Below, piece after piece: positions 1 to 11,441 of a stretch of DNA of 64,000 nt. The number at the start of each line of letters is the position of its first letter. The first letter of the stretch is position 1. Position numbers and translations under genes: made by a program. The stretch is from Inhella crocodyli. Lineage in GTDB: Bacteria > Pseudomonadota > Gammaproteobacteria > Burkholderiales > Burkholderiaceae_C. The DNA is taken from contig NZ_SACM01000004.1 of the NCBI RefSeq assembly GCF_004004565.1, positions 186,001-250,000 on the forward strand, read 5' to 3'. The notes beneath the pieces were generated by a model. That model did not search any database. It had not been told where the DNA came from and saw only the letters and a program-made list of their open reading frames with translations.

Positions 1-2
1 GC

Positions 3-911
3 GAGCTGCAGGGCGTGCCCGTGAACGTGGCCGAGCCCCTGGGGGGCAGCCGCTGGCGCGTGCACCCCAACCTGTCCAAGGACCAGGCCTTCGGCGATTT
101 GAAGGACTTGTTCCCCGGCACCGCGTTGAACCGCAACCGCGACATGGCCTGGGAGCGCCTGCTGGCCAAGCCCTCGGCCGAGCGCCGCATCCCGGTCGAC
201 CTGACCCTGGCGCAAACCGCCGACGGCTTCGAGTTGGCCCTGAAGGACGCCCACGGCCACAAGGCCGCGGTGCGCTTGACCCATGCCCACGAGCCGGCGC
301 GCGACGCGGCCCAGGCCGAGAAGGCCCTCAAAGAAGGCCTGGCCAAGCTGGGCGGCACGCTCTTCGAGGCCCGCCGCGTGCGCCTGAGCCTGCAGCAACC
401 CTGGTTCTTGCCGGCCGGCGTGCTCAACGCGCTGCGCCGCGACGGCATCGCCGCCTTGGAGGCGGCGCGCGCCGCCGCCTTCGAGCGCCTGCCGCGCGCG
501 GCCGAGGTGCAGCCGCCCGTGCCCTACCCGGAAGACACACTGAGCTACCTGGCCAACGTCTACAACGGCCAGGCCGCGAAGTTCTACGCCCGCCACGGCG
601 TGAAGGTGATCGGCGCCGCCTACGAGAGCCACGAGGCGCTGGGCGAGGCCTCGCTGATGATCACCAAGCACTGCGTGCGCTTCAGCTTGAGCCTGTGCCC
701 CAAGCAGGCCAAGGGCGTGACCGGCGTGCAAGGCACGGTGCGCGCCGAGCCCATGACCCTGCAGCACGGCGACGACGTGTTCACCCTGCGCTTCGACTGC
801 AAGCCTTGCGAAATGCACGTCGTCGGCAAGATGCAAAAGCACGTGCTCAAGGCCCTCAAGGCCGAGCCCGTCACCTTCTACAAAACGCGCCCCTCGACCT
901 CGGCCGCCTGA
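3..911 (+). CDS. rlhA: C-terminal part of peptidase-U32 / RlhA-type 23S rRNA hydroxylation protein (5' end outside window)
   Basis: The reading frame is open at the left window edge (codons from position 3 read E-L-Q-G-V), so the GTG at 15 is unlikely to be the true start and the gene is 5'-truncated by the window. What remains is the collagenase-like DUF3656 region followed by the conserved tail with ANVYN, ITKHC, LCPKQAKGVTGV and FDCKPCEMH. These cysteines match the four-cysteine set of U32 proteins. In E. coli RlhA (YdcP) that family is required for hydroxylation of C2501 in 23S rRNA, probably through an Fe-S cluster. The catalytic N-terminal half is not visible. The following VOC gene lies 35 bp downstream on the same strand. 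The subfamily call rests on remembered similarity to YdcP; a different U32 paralogue is possible. Confidence 0.75.
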   Translation, partial: ELQGVPVNVAEPLGGSRWRVHPNLSKDQAFGDLKDLFPGTALNRNRDMAWERLLAKPSAERRIPVDLTLAQTADGFELALKDAHGHKAAVRLTHAHEPARDAAQAEKALKEGLAKLGGTLFEARRVRLSLQQPWFLPAGVLNALRRDGIAALEAARAAAFERLPRAAEVQPPVPYPEDTLSYLANVYNGQAAKFYARHGVKVIGAAYESHEALGEASLMITKHCVRFSLSLCPKQAKGVTGVQGTVRAEPMTLQHGDDVFTLRFDCKPCEMHVVGKMQKHVLKALKAEPVTFYKTRPSTSAA

Positions 912-946
912 GCGCGTAGGCTGGCCCCTTTCGGGAGGGCCCGCCC

Positions 947-1324
947 ATGCGACTCGGTGCGTTTTCCATCAGCCTGAACGTCCAAGACCTGGCCGCCTCA
1001 AGGGCCTTCTACGAAAATCTCGGCTTCGCCGTGATCGCGGGCGAGGCCGCCCAGCGCTACCTGATCTTGCGCAACCCCGACGACGTGGTCATCGGGCTGT
1101 TTCAAGGGATGTTCGAGCGCAACACCCTGACCTTCAACCCGGGCTGGAACCAGCGCTGCGCCAACGTCGACCCCTTCACCGACGTGCGCGAGTTGCAAGC
1201 GCAACTGGTCGCGCAAGGCCTGGCGCCTGGCACCCCGGTGGACCCCAACGCGCGAAGCGGACCGGGCTATTTCACCCTGGTCGACCCCGACGGCAATCCC
1301 GTTCTGATCGACCAGCACCGCTGA
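947..1324 (+). CDS. VOC (glyoxalase/bleomycin-resistance fold) family protein
   Basis: This 125-residue protein has the size and layout of a single VOC module: an N-terminal beta-alpha unit ([21 protein letters not shown]) and a C-terminal unit ending [22 protein letters not shown] proteins bind a divalent metal and act as lyases, isomerases, dioxygenases or resistance proteins; nothing here fixes the substrate. The start ATG is preceded by GGGAGGG about 7 bp upstream, a good ribosome binding site. It follows the U32 gene and ends about 85 bp before the first LacI-type operator, so it is probably not part of the glucan regulon. Confidence 0.8.
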   Translation: MRLGAFSISLNVQDLAASRAFYENLGFAVIAGEAAQRYLILRNPDDVVIGLFQGMFERNTLTFNPGWNQRCANVDPFTDVRELQAQLVAQGLAPGTPVDPNARSGPGYFTLVDPDGNPVLIDQHR

Positions 1325-1408
1325 AGCGGATGCACCGCCTTGGTGCAGGCCGTGCTCGCCGTTGCGCAAACGCCGCACCGGCGAGGTGCAGGGTTATCCA
1401 CGAGTGAC

Positions 1409-1445
1409 TGAAAGCCCTTTCATGACGAACATGAAAGCGCTTTCA
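1409..1445. promoter_or_regulatory. Double LacI-type operator upstream of the first TonB-dependent receptor
   Basis: A perfect 14-bp palindrome TGAAAGCGCTTTCA occupies 1432-1445. A one-base-off copy, TGAAAGCCCTTTCA, sits at 1409-1422, 23 bp away centre to centre (about two helical turns). The same perfect palindrome recurs before the GH16 gene and the ABC/GH1 operon. The form (AAAGCGCTTT core with central CG) is typical of LacI-family sugar regulators. I could not pick out a convincing -35/-10 pair here. Confidence 0.85.
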
Positions 1446-1503
1446 GACGTTCGGGCGGGTTGAGCCGCACCGGACGCATGCCCGTCCACCGCAGGAGACC
1501 CCG

Positions 1504-4464
<2,961 letters not shown>

Positions 4465-4554
4465 GCGATGGGGGGAGGCGACCTGCGGGTCGCCCCGCGG
4501 CGGCGAGCGCGCCCGCAGGTCGCAGGCGCTTCGTCACCGCGGACATCACTTGGG

Positions 4555-4580
4555 GGGCCGGCTGCAACCGGCCCTTTTTT
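4555..4580 (+). terminator. Intrinsic terminator behind the first TonB-dependent receptor
   Basis: A perfect 7-bp stem, GGGCCGG (4555-4561) with CCGGCCC (4568-4574), encloses a 6-base loop and runs directly into six T residues (4575-4580). It sits between the receptor and the halogenase cassette, so the cassette must be read by read-through or from a promoter in the following 158 bp. The rest of the 274-bp gap (4465-4738) is GC-rich; I see no clear promoter or gene in it. Confidence 0.88.
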
Positions 4581-4738
4581 CTTGGGGTCAAGCCGGGCGA
4601 TCGGTGCCAGCGTGCGCGCGCTGCGCCACAGTCGGGAACCGGCGCTGGGCAAGCGCGCCGCGGTGGCCCTCACGGGCCCCCCGCGACCGCCCCTGGCACC
4701 GACCCCATCGCACCCGTACCCGTGTTGAGGATTGGCTT

Positions 4739-6271
4739 GTGAACGAGCGACTGCGCACCGTGGCCGTATTGGGCGGCGGCTCCGCCGGCTGGCTGGTGGC
4801 CGGCCTCTTGGCCGCCGAGCACCCGGATTTGCAGATCACCTTGATCGAATCCAGCGAGGTGCCCGTCATTGGCGTGGGCGAGGGGACCTGGCCTTCCATG
4901 CGCGACACCCTGCGCCGCATCGGGCTGTCCGAGACCGAGTTCGTTCGCCGCTGCCAGGTGGCCTTCAAGCAGGGCTCGCGCTTCGACGGTTGGCAGCGGG
5001 GCGCCAGCGCGGCCGACGGCGACCGCTACTACCACCCCTTCATGCTGCCCGTGGGCCACGGCGACGTGGACCTGGTCTCCGCCTGGTTGGCCACCGCCCC
5101 CGAGCGGCCCTTCGCCGACCTCACCAGCCCCTCGGTCCAGGTTTGCGAGGCCGGCCGGGCGCCCAAGCAGGCCCAGACGCCCGAGTTCGGTGCGGTGGCC
5201 AATTACGCCTACCACTTCGATGCCGGGCTGTTCGGGCAGCTGCTGCGCGAGCACGCCACGCAGACGCTGGGCGTGCGCCACTGCGTGGACCACGTCGACG
5301 CCGTCCTCCCCCACGAGAACGGCGACATCGCGGCCCTGCAAACCCGCACCCACGGCGCGCTGGCCGCCGACCTGTTCATCGACTGCTCGGGCCTGTCGGC
5401 CCGCCTCATCGGCCAGCACTTCGGCGTCCCGCTCAAGAGCGAGCGCGAGGTCCTGTTCAACGACGCCGCGCTGCCGGTGCAAGTGCCCTACGCCGAGGCC
5501 CAGGGCCCGATCGCCACCTGCACCATCGCCACCGCCTGGGCCAAGGGTTGGATCTGGGACATCGGCCTGCCCACGCGCCGCGGGGTGGGCTGTGTCTACT
5601 CGCGCGCGCACGCCAGCGAGGACGAGGCCCAGGCCGCGCTGCAGGCTTACTTGCGCGCCACCGGCGCGCCCGACGAGCGCCCGGCACCGCGCTCGATCCG
5701 CTACGACCCCGGCTACCGCGAGCGCTTCTGGGTGCGCAATTGCGTGGCCATCGGCCTGTCGTCCGGCTTCATCGAACCGCTGGAGGCCTCGGCCTTGGCG
5801 CTGGTGGAGTTGTCGGTGCAGCGCCTGTGCGACGAGCTGCCGATGTCGCGCGCCAGCATGGACGCGGTGGCCCGGCGCTTCAACGACGACTTCGGCTACC
5901 GCTGGGCGCGCGTCATCGACTTCCTCAAGCTGCACTACCTGCTGTCCGAGCGCGACGACAGCGCGTACTGGCGCGCCCACCGCGACCCGGCCAGCTGGCC
6001 CGAGCGCCTGCGCGAACTGCTGCCGATGTGGCGGCTGCGGGCCCCGGCCCGCCACGATTTCGGCCGCATCGACGAGGTGTTCCCGGCCGCGAGCTACCAG
6101 TACGTGCTGTACGGCATGGGTTTTCGCCCGGACGCCGGGCCCCTGAGCCCGGACAAACTGCAAGCCGCCCACGCCTGTTTCGCCGAGGCGCACCGGCTGG
6201 CCCAGCGCTACCTGCCGGCCCTGCCCAGCCATCGCGGCCTGATCGACCACCTTCACAAGACCCCGACATGA
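4739..6271 (+). CDS. Flavin-dependent halogenase family protein (tryptophan-halogenase-like), copy 1
   Basis: The 510-residue product is of normal length for FAD-dependent tryptophan halogenases (PF04820), which use FADH2, O2 and halide to halogenate indole rings. Seen: the FAD motif GGGSAG (12-17), IGVGEGTWPSM, and an FKQG lysine at K77 matching the catalytic lysine. A WIWDIGLP stretch (W271, W273) is a variant of the WxWxIP halogenase signature. EPLEAS carries E349 at the position of the catalytic glutamate, but with A where most halogenases have S. The GTG at 4739 is chosen because GAGG lies 8 bp upstream and it gives a standard N-terminus. Its stop overlaps the SapC start (ATGA). Substrate is unknown; relatives near TonB receptors are often indole brominators in vitro. 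Confidence 0.88.
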   Translation: MNERLRTVAVLGGGSAGWLVAGLLAAEHPDLQITLIESSEVPVIGVGEGTWPSMRDTLRRIGLSETEFVRRCQVAFKQGSRFDGWQRGASAADGDRYYHPFMLPVGHGDVDLVSAWLATAPERPFADLTSPSVQVCEAGRAPKQAQTPEFGAVANYAYHFDAGLFGQLLREHATQTLGVRHCVDHVDAVLPHENGDIAALQTRTHGALAADLFIDCSGLSARLIGQHFGVPLKSEREVLFNDAALPVQVPYAEAQGPIATCTIATAWAKGWIWDIGLPTRRGVGCVYSRAHASEDEAQAALQAYLRATGAPDERPAPRSIRYDPGYRERFWVRNCVAIGLSSGFIEPLEASALALVELSVQRLCDELPMSRASMDAVARRFNDDFGYRWARVIDFLKLHYLLSERDDSAYWRAHRDPASWPERLRELLPMWRLRAPARHDFGRIDEVFPAASYQYVLYGMGFRPDAGPLSPDKLQAAHACFAEAHRLAQRYLPALPSHRGLIDHLHKTPT

Positions 6272-6978
6272 CCCGCCCCACCCTGCTCGACAACGTCAAC
6301 CACCGCCACCTGCGCATCCACACCGAGCGCTCGGCCGCGCTGGGCGACGCGCGCCACTTTTGCCTCGCGCTGCCGGCGGAGTTCCGCCAACTGCAAGCCC
6401 ACTTCCCGATCGCCTTCCAGCACGTGGAGGGCGAGGTCGGGTTTCAGCCCGTGGCCCTGTTCGGCCTGGAGGAAGGGCAGAACCTGTTCCTCGGCGACGG
6501 GGGCTGGGACGCGCCCGTGGTGCCCATGGCGCTGCAGCGCGACCCCTTCTTGATCGGCCGCGCCGCCGACGGCAGCCTGAAGCTGCACATCGACCTGGAC
6601 AGCCCGCGCATCGTGCGCCCCGAGCAAGGCGAAGTGGGAACGGCGCTGTTCTTGCCCCATGGCGGCTTCAGCGAGCACCTCGACCACGTCGTCCAACTGA
6701 TGGAAAGCCTGCACACCCAAGCGCAGCAGTTGCCGGCCTTCATCGAGGCCTTGAACCGCCACCAACTGCTGGAGCCTTTCGTGATCGACATCGAGCGCCC
6801 CGACGGGGTGCAAGGCCGGCTCACGGGCCTGTTCACGATCAACGAAGAGCGCTTGCTGGGTCTGCCGGGCGCGAGCCTGGAAGCCCTCGCCCGAGAGGGT
6901 CACCTGATGCCGATGTTCATGCAGATCGCGTCGCTGGCCCAACTCACCGGCTTGGTGGACCGCAGCCACCGCCGTTGA
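6268..6978 (+). CDS. SapC family protein
   Basis: This 236-residue protein matches the SapC family (PF07277), named after an S-layer-linked gene but without an established biochemical role. Visible family features are the opening LLDNVNHRHLRI, HFCLALPAEFRQLQAHFPIAF and the acidic/aromatic middle LFLGDGGWDAPVVP, with ERLLGLPG near the end. There is no signal peptide, so it is probably cytoplasmic. It overlaps the upstream halogenase by 4 bp and precedes the cupin by 7 bp, so it is translationally tied to the cassette. SapC genes recur beside TonB receptors and halogenases in other proteobacteria, which is known from genome context; the function is an open question. Confidence 0.85.
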   Translation: MTRPTLLDNVNHRHLRIHTERSAALGDARHFCLALPAEFRQLQAHFPIAFQHVEGEVGFQPVALFGLEEGQNLFLGDGGWDAPVVPMALQRDPFLIGRAADGSLKLHIDLDSPRIVRPEQGEVGTALFLPHGGFSEHLDHVVQLMESLHTQAQQLPAFIEALNRHQLLEPFVIDIERPDGVQGRLTGLFTINEERLLGLPGASLEALAREGHLMPMFMQIASLAQLTGLVDRSHRR

Positions 6979-6985
6979 CACCGCG

Positions 6986-7993
6986 ATGAACGACGTCCCC
7001 GTTTGGACCGGGCCCTTCGACCCCGAGGCCCTGCCCACCGAGCTGCTGACGGCCGACCGGCCCTGTGTGGTGCGCGGCGGCTTCGCGCATTGGCCCGTGG
7101 TGCAGGCGGCCCGCCGCTCCGACGCGGACCTGGCCCGCTACCTGATGGGCCTGTACAACGGCGTGCGCATCGGCCTGTTCCAGTTGGAACCGTCGGCCCG
7201 CGGCCGCGTGTTCTACGCCGACGACACCCTGCAGGACTTCAACTTCCAGCGCTTCGCCGCCACGCTGGACCAGGTGCTGAGCGGGCTGCTGGGCGTGGCC
7301 CAGCACCCAGAGCCGCCGGCGCTGTACGTGGGCTCCACCACCGTCGAGGCCGTGCTGCCCGGCTTCATGGCCGCCAACCCCATGGGCTTCGGGCGCTTCG
7401 ACCCCTTGGTCAGCCTGTGGTTGGGCAACCGCACGCGCATCGCGGCCCACTACGACCTGCCCGACAACCTGGCCGTCGTGGCCGCCGGGCGCCGGCGCTT
7501 CACGCTGTTCGCGCCCGAGCAGATCCACAACCTCTACGTCGGCCCCCTCGACCCCACGCCCGCCGGGCAGCCGATCAGCCTGGTGGACTTCGCCCAGCCC
7601 GACCATGCGCGCTTCCCCCGCTTCGCCACCGCCTGGGCGGCCCGCCAAGAGGTCGAGTTGGACCCGGGTGACGCCATCTTCATCCCCAGCATGTGGTTCC
7701 ACCATGTCGAGGGCTTGGCGCCGGTCAACCTGCTGATCAACGCCTGGTGGCGGCAAACGCCCGACCACGTCGATTCGCCGCTGAGCACCTTGCGCCTGGC
7801 CCTGATGACCCTGCGCGACCTGCCCGAGAAAGAGCGGCGCATTTGGCAGCACCACTTCCAGCATTTCGTCTGGGAGGCCGACGCCGACACCTGGGCCCAC
7901 ATCCCCGAGGCCGCCCGTGGCCTGCTCGGCCCGATCGACGAGCCCCTTTCGCGCCAAGCGCGCGCGCAACTCCTGAACCAGCTCAAACGATGA
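6986..7993 (+). CDS. JmjC-type cupin (cupin_8) putative Fe(II)/2-oxoglutarate oxygenase, copy 1
   Basis: This 335-residue protein has the cupin_8/JmjC layout. An early PCVVRGGFAHWPVV segment resembles the FIH-like family start. The iron triad is visible as H155-Y-D157 (AAHYDLPDN) and a distal histidine pair H239-H240 in the WFHHVEG segment, following DPGDAIFIP. AGRRRFTLF lies where the 2-oxoglutarate-binding basic residue is expected. Known relatives hydroxylate amino-acid side chains of proteins or small molecules; the target here is unknown. Its TGA overlaps the ATG of the next halogenase. A clear homologue with the same triad spacing lies beside the second TonB receptor (37267-38268). Confidence 0.85.
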   Translation: MNDVPVWTGPFDPEALPTELLTADRPCVVRGGFAHWPVVQAARRSDADLARYLMGLYNGVRIGLFQLEPSARGRVFYADDTLQDFNFQRFAATLDQVLSGLLGVAQHPEPPALYVGSTTVEAVLPGFMAANPMGFGRFDPLVSLWLGNRTRIAAHYDLPDNLAVVAAGRRRFTLFAPEQIHNLYVGPLDPTPAGQPISLVDFAQPDHARFPRFATAWAARQEVELDPGDAIFIPSMWFHHVEGLAPVNLLINAWWRQTPDHVDSPLSTLRLALMTLRDLPEKERRIWQHHFQHFVWEADADTWAHIPEAARGLLGPIDEPLSRQARAQLLNQLKR

Positions 7994-9513
7994 ACACCAC
8001 CCCGAGAACCTTCCACCGCGTCGTCATCGCCGGCGGCGGCACCGCCGGCTGGATGATGGCCGCGCTGATGAGCAAGCTGCTGGGCAAGCGCCTGGACATC
8101 CGACTCGTCGAGTCCGAGGAGATCGGCACCGTGGGCGTGGGCGAGGCGACCATCCCGGCCCTGCTCACCTTCCACAACCTGCTCGGCATCAACGAGGCCG
8201 AGTTCATGGCGGCCACCAACGCCACCTTCAAGCTGGGCATCCACTTCGAAGGCTGGAAGGCCATCGGCGAAAACTACTTCCACTCCTTCGGCAGCACCGG
8301 CAACGACCACTGGAGCGCGGGCTTCCAGCACTTTTGGCTCAAGGGCCGCGAGTGGGGCCTGTCGCGGAACTACACCGACTACAACCCCGAGACGGTGGCC
8401 GCCTTCGCCAACCGCTTCGCCCACGTGCAACGGGGCGCCCTGAACTACGCCTACCACCTCGACGCCAGCCGCTACGCCAAGTTCCTGCGCGGCATGAGCG
8501 AGGCCCACGGCGTGCAACGCATCGAGGGCAAGATCGCCCGCGTGCTCCAGCACGAGGTGGACGCTGGGGCCGCGCGCGCGGGCGACATCGCCGCGCTGCA
8601 GATGGAGGACGGCAGCCGCGTCGAGGGCGACCTGTTCATCGACTGCACCGGCTTTCGCTCGCTGCTGCTGGGCGAGACCCTGGGCGTGGGCTACGAGGAC
8701 TGGTCCTACTGGCTGCCTTGCGACCGCGCGGTGGCGGTGCAGACCGCCTCGGTGCGCGAGGCCTGGCCCTACACCCGGTCCATCGCCCACCGCTTCGGCT
8801 GGCAGTGGCGCATCCCCTTGCAGCACCGGGTCGGCAACGGCCTCGTGTACAGCAGCAAGGAGCTCAGCGATGCCGACGCCCCGGAGGTGCTGCGCCAGAA
8901 CGTCGAGGGCGAGCTGCTGACCCAGCCGCGCGTGATCCGCTTCTTGCCGGGCCAGCGCCACAAGGTTTGGGAGCGCAACTGCGTGGCCGTGGGCCTGGCG
9001 GGCGGCTTCGTGGAACCGCTGGAATCCACCAGCATCCACCTGATCCAACGCCACGCCATCCGCCTGATGCAGCTGTTCCCCGCCGGGGGCATCAGCCAGG
9101 CCGACGTGGACGAGTTCAACCTGCAGTCCAAGCGCGACCTCGAGCACATCCGCGACTTCATCGTGCTGCACTACCACGTGAACGCGCGCAACGACTCCGC
9201 CCTGTGGAAGCACGTGCGCGAGATGGACCTGCTGCCCTCCCTGCGCCACCGCATCGAGCTGTTCCAGCAGACCGGCCGCGTGTTCCGGCCCAGCGACGAG
9301 CTGTTCGCCGAGAACTCCTGGATCCAGGTCATGATGGGCCAAGGCATCACCCCCGAGCGCCACCACCCCGTGGCCGACCTGATGGGGCGCGAGGAGCTGC
9401 AGAAGTTCCTCGGCGACATCGAGCTGCGCGCGCGGCGCTTGGTGGACAGCTTGCCAGGGCACCAGGACTACGTCGCGCAGCTGTGCGCCCCGTTTCGCGC
9501 CCAGGGCGCTTGA
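7990..9513 (+). CDS. Flavin-dependent halogenase family protein, copy 2 (canonical motifs)
   Basis: This 507-residue protein keeps every landmark of the tryptophan-halogenase family: FAD motif GGGTAG (15-20), VGVGEATIPAL, catalytic lysine K81 in TFKLGIHFEGW, the diagnostic WQWRIP (271-276), and E345-S346-T347 in the EPLEST segment matching the catalytic glutamate and halide-site serine. It is therefore more likely to be an active halogenase than copy 1, although the two align along their length. The start overlaps the cupin stop (ATGA). Tryptophan or another free or peptide-bound indole is a plausible substrate, but no biosynthetic genes are nearby. The gene is the last of the receptor-linked cassette; a LacI-type operator follows 110 bp downstream, before GH16. 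Confidence 0.9.
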   Translation: MNTTPRTFHRVVIAGGGTAGWMMAALMSKLLGKRLDIRLVESEEIGTVGVGEATIPALLTFHNLLGINEAEFMAATNATFKLGIHFEGWKAIGENYFHSFGSTGNDHWSAGFQHFWLKGREWGLSRNYTDYNPETVAAFANRFAHVQRGALNYAYHLDASRYAKFLRGMSEAHGVQRIEGKIARVLQHEVDAGAARAGDIAALQMEDGSRVEGDLFIDCTGFRSLLLGETLGVGYEDWSYWLPCDRAVAVQTASVREAWPYTRSIAHRFGWQWRIPLQHRVGNGLVYSSKELSDADAPEVLRQNVEGELLTQPRVIRFLPGQRHKVWERNCVAVGLAGGFVEPLESTSIHLIQRHAIRLMQLFPAGGISQADVDEFNLQSKRDLEHIRDFIVLHYHVNARNDSALWKHVREMDLLPSLRHRIELFQQTGRVFRPSDELFAENSWIQVMMGQGITPERHHPVADLMGREELQKFLGDIELRARRLVDSLPGHQDYVAQLCAPFRAQGA

Positions 9514-9593
9514 CCGCCCCGCAAGCCCGCGGGCAGGAGCGAGCTCCCGGAGCACGAAAGGCCTTGCCGCCCCCGGGCTAGGGGATTCGGCAC

Positions 9594-9636
9594 TTGACCC
9601 GCCGCCCCCTTCTGATGGATCATGAAAGCGCTTTCA
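9594..9636 (+). promoter_or_regulatory. Promoter with LacI-type operator before the GH16 gene
   Basis: A perfect TGAAAGCGCTTTCA palindrome lies at 9623-9636. Just upstream is TTGACC (9594-9599, 5/6 match to -35) and, 18 bp later, GATCAT (9618-9623, 4/6 match to -10), so the operator would cover the -10 end and the transcription start. A repressor bound here would block initiation. The remaining 127 bp to the gene start contains nothing else I recognise. Confidence 0.75.
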
Positions 9637-9772
9637 CTCCTGGGCGTGCCGGCCTCCTTACCGGTGGCCGAAAGCATGCTGAACGCAACCCGCCGGCGCC
9701 TGGCCCACCCAGGTTCCGGCCCCTCTTCCACGGCGGCGGCCCCGGCCGCTTGACCCTCACCCCGTGATCGCC

Positions 9773-10648
9773 ATGCGCCTCCGCTCCGCCCCCTGCTCCT
9801 GGCTCACCGCCCTGACCCTGGCCGCCTGCGGCGGTGGTGGGGCCGACGCCGGTCCTGCCCCCACCTCGGCCACCACGCCCGTGCCCACCACACCGCCCAC
9901 CGCCCTGGAACGCCCCGCCGACCACCGCCTGGTCTGGGCCGACGAGTTCGACACCCCGGGCCTGCCCGACGCGTCCAAGTGGGTCTACGACATCGGCATG
10001 AACAAGCAGGGCTGGCACAACCGCGAGCTCCAGTACTACAGCAACGCCCGGCCCGAGAACAGCGTGGTGCGCGACGGCAAGCTGGTCATCACCGCCCGCA
10101 AAGAGGCCCTGAGCAGCGCGCCCGACTGGGGCGGCCAGGCCTACACCTCGGCGCGCCTCATCACCGCCGGCAAGGCGCAGTGGACCTACGGCTTTGTCGA
10201 GGTGCGCGCCAAGATGCCCTGCGGCAAGGGCAGCTGGCCCGCCATCTGGATGCTGGGTGCCGAAGGCCAGTGGCCGGCCGGCGGCGAGCTCGACATCCTG
10301 GAGCACATGGGCCAGCGCCCGGACTGGGTCTTCAGCACCGTGCACACCACCTCGGGCAGCGGCGCCAACGGCAAGGGCGACGGCCGCACCCTGGCCACGG
10401 CCTGCAGCCAGTTCCACAACTACCAAATGCTGTGGACGCCCACCGAGGTGCGCTTCGGCGTGGATGGCGTGCAGCACGCCGTGTACCGCAACGCCGGCAC
10501 CGGCCCCGCCCAGTGGCCCTTCGACAAGCCGCAGTTCATGATCCTGAACCTGGCCATTGGGGGCGACCTCGGCGGCCCGGTGGACGACACGATCTTCCCG
10601 ATCCAGTTCGAGATCGAGCACGTGCGGGTGTACCAGCGCGCGCCCTGA
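9773..10648 (+). CDS. Glycoside hydrolase family 16 (endo-beta-1,3(4)-glucanase-like), exported lipoprotein
   Basis: The protein (291 residues from this ATG; a GTG 9 bp earlier is also possible) starts with a short signal ending in the lipobox LAAC, so C19 is the likely lipidation site. A Gly/Pro/Thr-rich linker follows. The catalytic domain carries LVWADEFD, RENSVVRDGKLVITA-like strands and the GH16 signature GELDILEHMG with nucleophile E172, assisting D174 and acid/base E177. GSWPAIWMLG and FIMLNLAIGG-type strands are also typical of laminarinases. It would cut beta-1,3- or mixed-linked glucan at the cell surface and feed oligosaccharides to the TonB receptor and to the ABC importer/GH1 pair that carry the same operator. 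Confidence 0.92.
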   Translation: MRLRSAPCSWLTALTLAACGGGGADAGPAPTSATTPVPTTPPTALERPADHRLVWADEFDTPGLPDASKWVYDIGMNKQGWHNRELQYYSNARPENSVVRDGKLVITARKEALSSAPDWGGQAYTSARLITAGKAQWTYGFVEVRAKMPCGKGSWPAIWMLGAEGQWPAGGELDILEHMGQRPDWVFSTVHTTSGSGANGKGDGRTLATACSQFHNYQMLWTPTEVRFGVDGVQHAVYRNAGTGPAQWPFDKPQFMILNLAIGGDLGGPVDDTIFPIQFEIEHVRVYQRAP

Positions 10649-10696
10649 GCGTTCAGGGCGCACCGGGCGGGTGTGGCGTTCCCTACGATGCACGCC

Positions 10697-11341
10697 ATGT
10701 ACATCCGCCGCGACCACCAACTGCCCGCGCTGGCCGACCAGCAGGCCCTCATCGATGCCCACCCGCTGGGCGCTTGGGTCGTGCCCACGCCGCAAGGCCT
10801 GGTGGCGAACCACGTCCCCTTCGTGTTGGACCGCGAACGCGGGCCCTTCGGCACCCTGATGGGCCACGTGGCGCGGGCCAATGGCGTGTGGCGCGAGCTG
10901 CAGCCCGACCGCCGTTCGCTGGTGATGTTCCAAGGCCCGCAGCACTACATCACCCCGTCTTGGTACCCGTCCAAGGCCGCGACCGGCGAGGTGGTGCCCA
11001 CCTGGAACTACGCGGCCGTGCACGCGCACGGCACGGCCCGCGTGCTGGACGACCCGGCCGCCCTGCTGGCGCTGCTGCACCGTCTGACGAACCAGCAAGA
11101 GGGCGCGCGCCCCCAGCCCTGGCGCGTGGACGACGCCCCACCCGCGTACATCGAGCGCCTGGTGCGCGCCATCGTGGGCATCGAGATCCCCATCGACCGG
11201 CTCGAAGGCAAGCGCAAGGCCAGCCAGGACGAAGCCTCGGGCGACCACCGCGGCACCGTGCAGGGCCTGCTGGCCGAAGGCACCGACGCCGCCCGGGCCA
11301 TGGCCGCGCTGATGGCCCCCGGTTCGCCAGGCCCACGCTGA
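10697..11341 (+). CDS. paiB: PaiB family FMN-binding protein (negative transcriptional regulator family)
   Basis: The product (214 residues from the ATG giving MYIRRDHQLPA) matches the PaiB/FMN-binding split-barrel family. It shows GAWVVPTPQGLVANHVPFVL, GTLMGHVARAN and QHYITPSWYPSK, plus VPTWNYAAVHAHG, all family hallmarks. PaiB in Bacillus was described as affecting sporulation and protease genes; biochemically the family binds flavin or haem. An ATG three codons earlier (10688) is an alternative start; neither has a clear ribosome binding site. It starts 48 bp after the GH16 stop and could be co-transcribed, but nothing suggests a role in glucan use. Confidence 0.85.
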   Translation: MYIRRDHQLPALADQQALIDAHPLGAWVVPTPQGLVANHVPFVLDRERGPFGTLMGHVARANGVWRELQPDRRSLVMFQGPQHYITPSWYPSKAATGEVVPTWNYAAVHAHGTARVLDDPAALLALLHRLTNQQEGARPQPWRVDDAPPAYIERLVRAIVGIEIPIDRLEGKRKASQDEASGDHRGTVQGLLAEGTDAARAMAALMAPGSPGPR

Positions 11342-11441
11342 CTCCTGGGCGCCGGCGGGGCATGCCCCTGCGCGCCCCAGGGGCCGCGGGCCCGCGCCAA
11401 CATGCGCAGCCGCTCGCCCTCTTTCCCCGCCTTCGCCTCGC

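Noticed and set aside
1331-1347. Stem TGCACC/GGTGCA after the VOC gene as a terminator
   Set aside because: There is no T-run following the stem, so it is not a supported intrinsic terminator.
1325-1503. Sigma-70 promoter for the first TonB receptor
   Set aside because: No -35/-10 pair with acceptable spacing was found near the operators; only the operators are reported.
11342-11441. GC-rich hairpin (GGGGCATGCCCC within a longer stem) after the PaiB gene
   Set aside because: A stem is visible but it is not followed by T residues; in DNA this GC-rich such stems arise often by chance.
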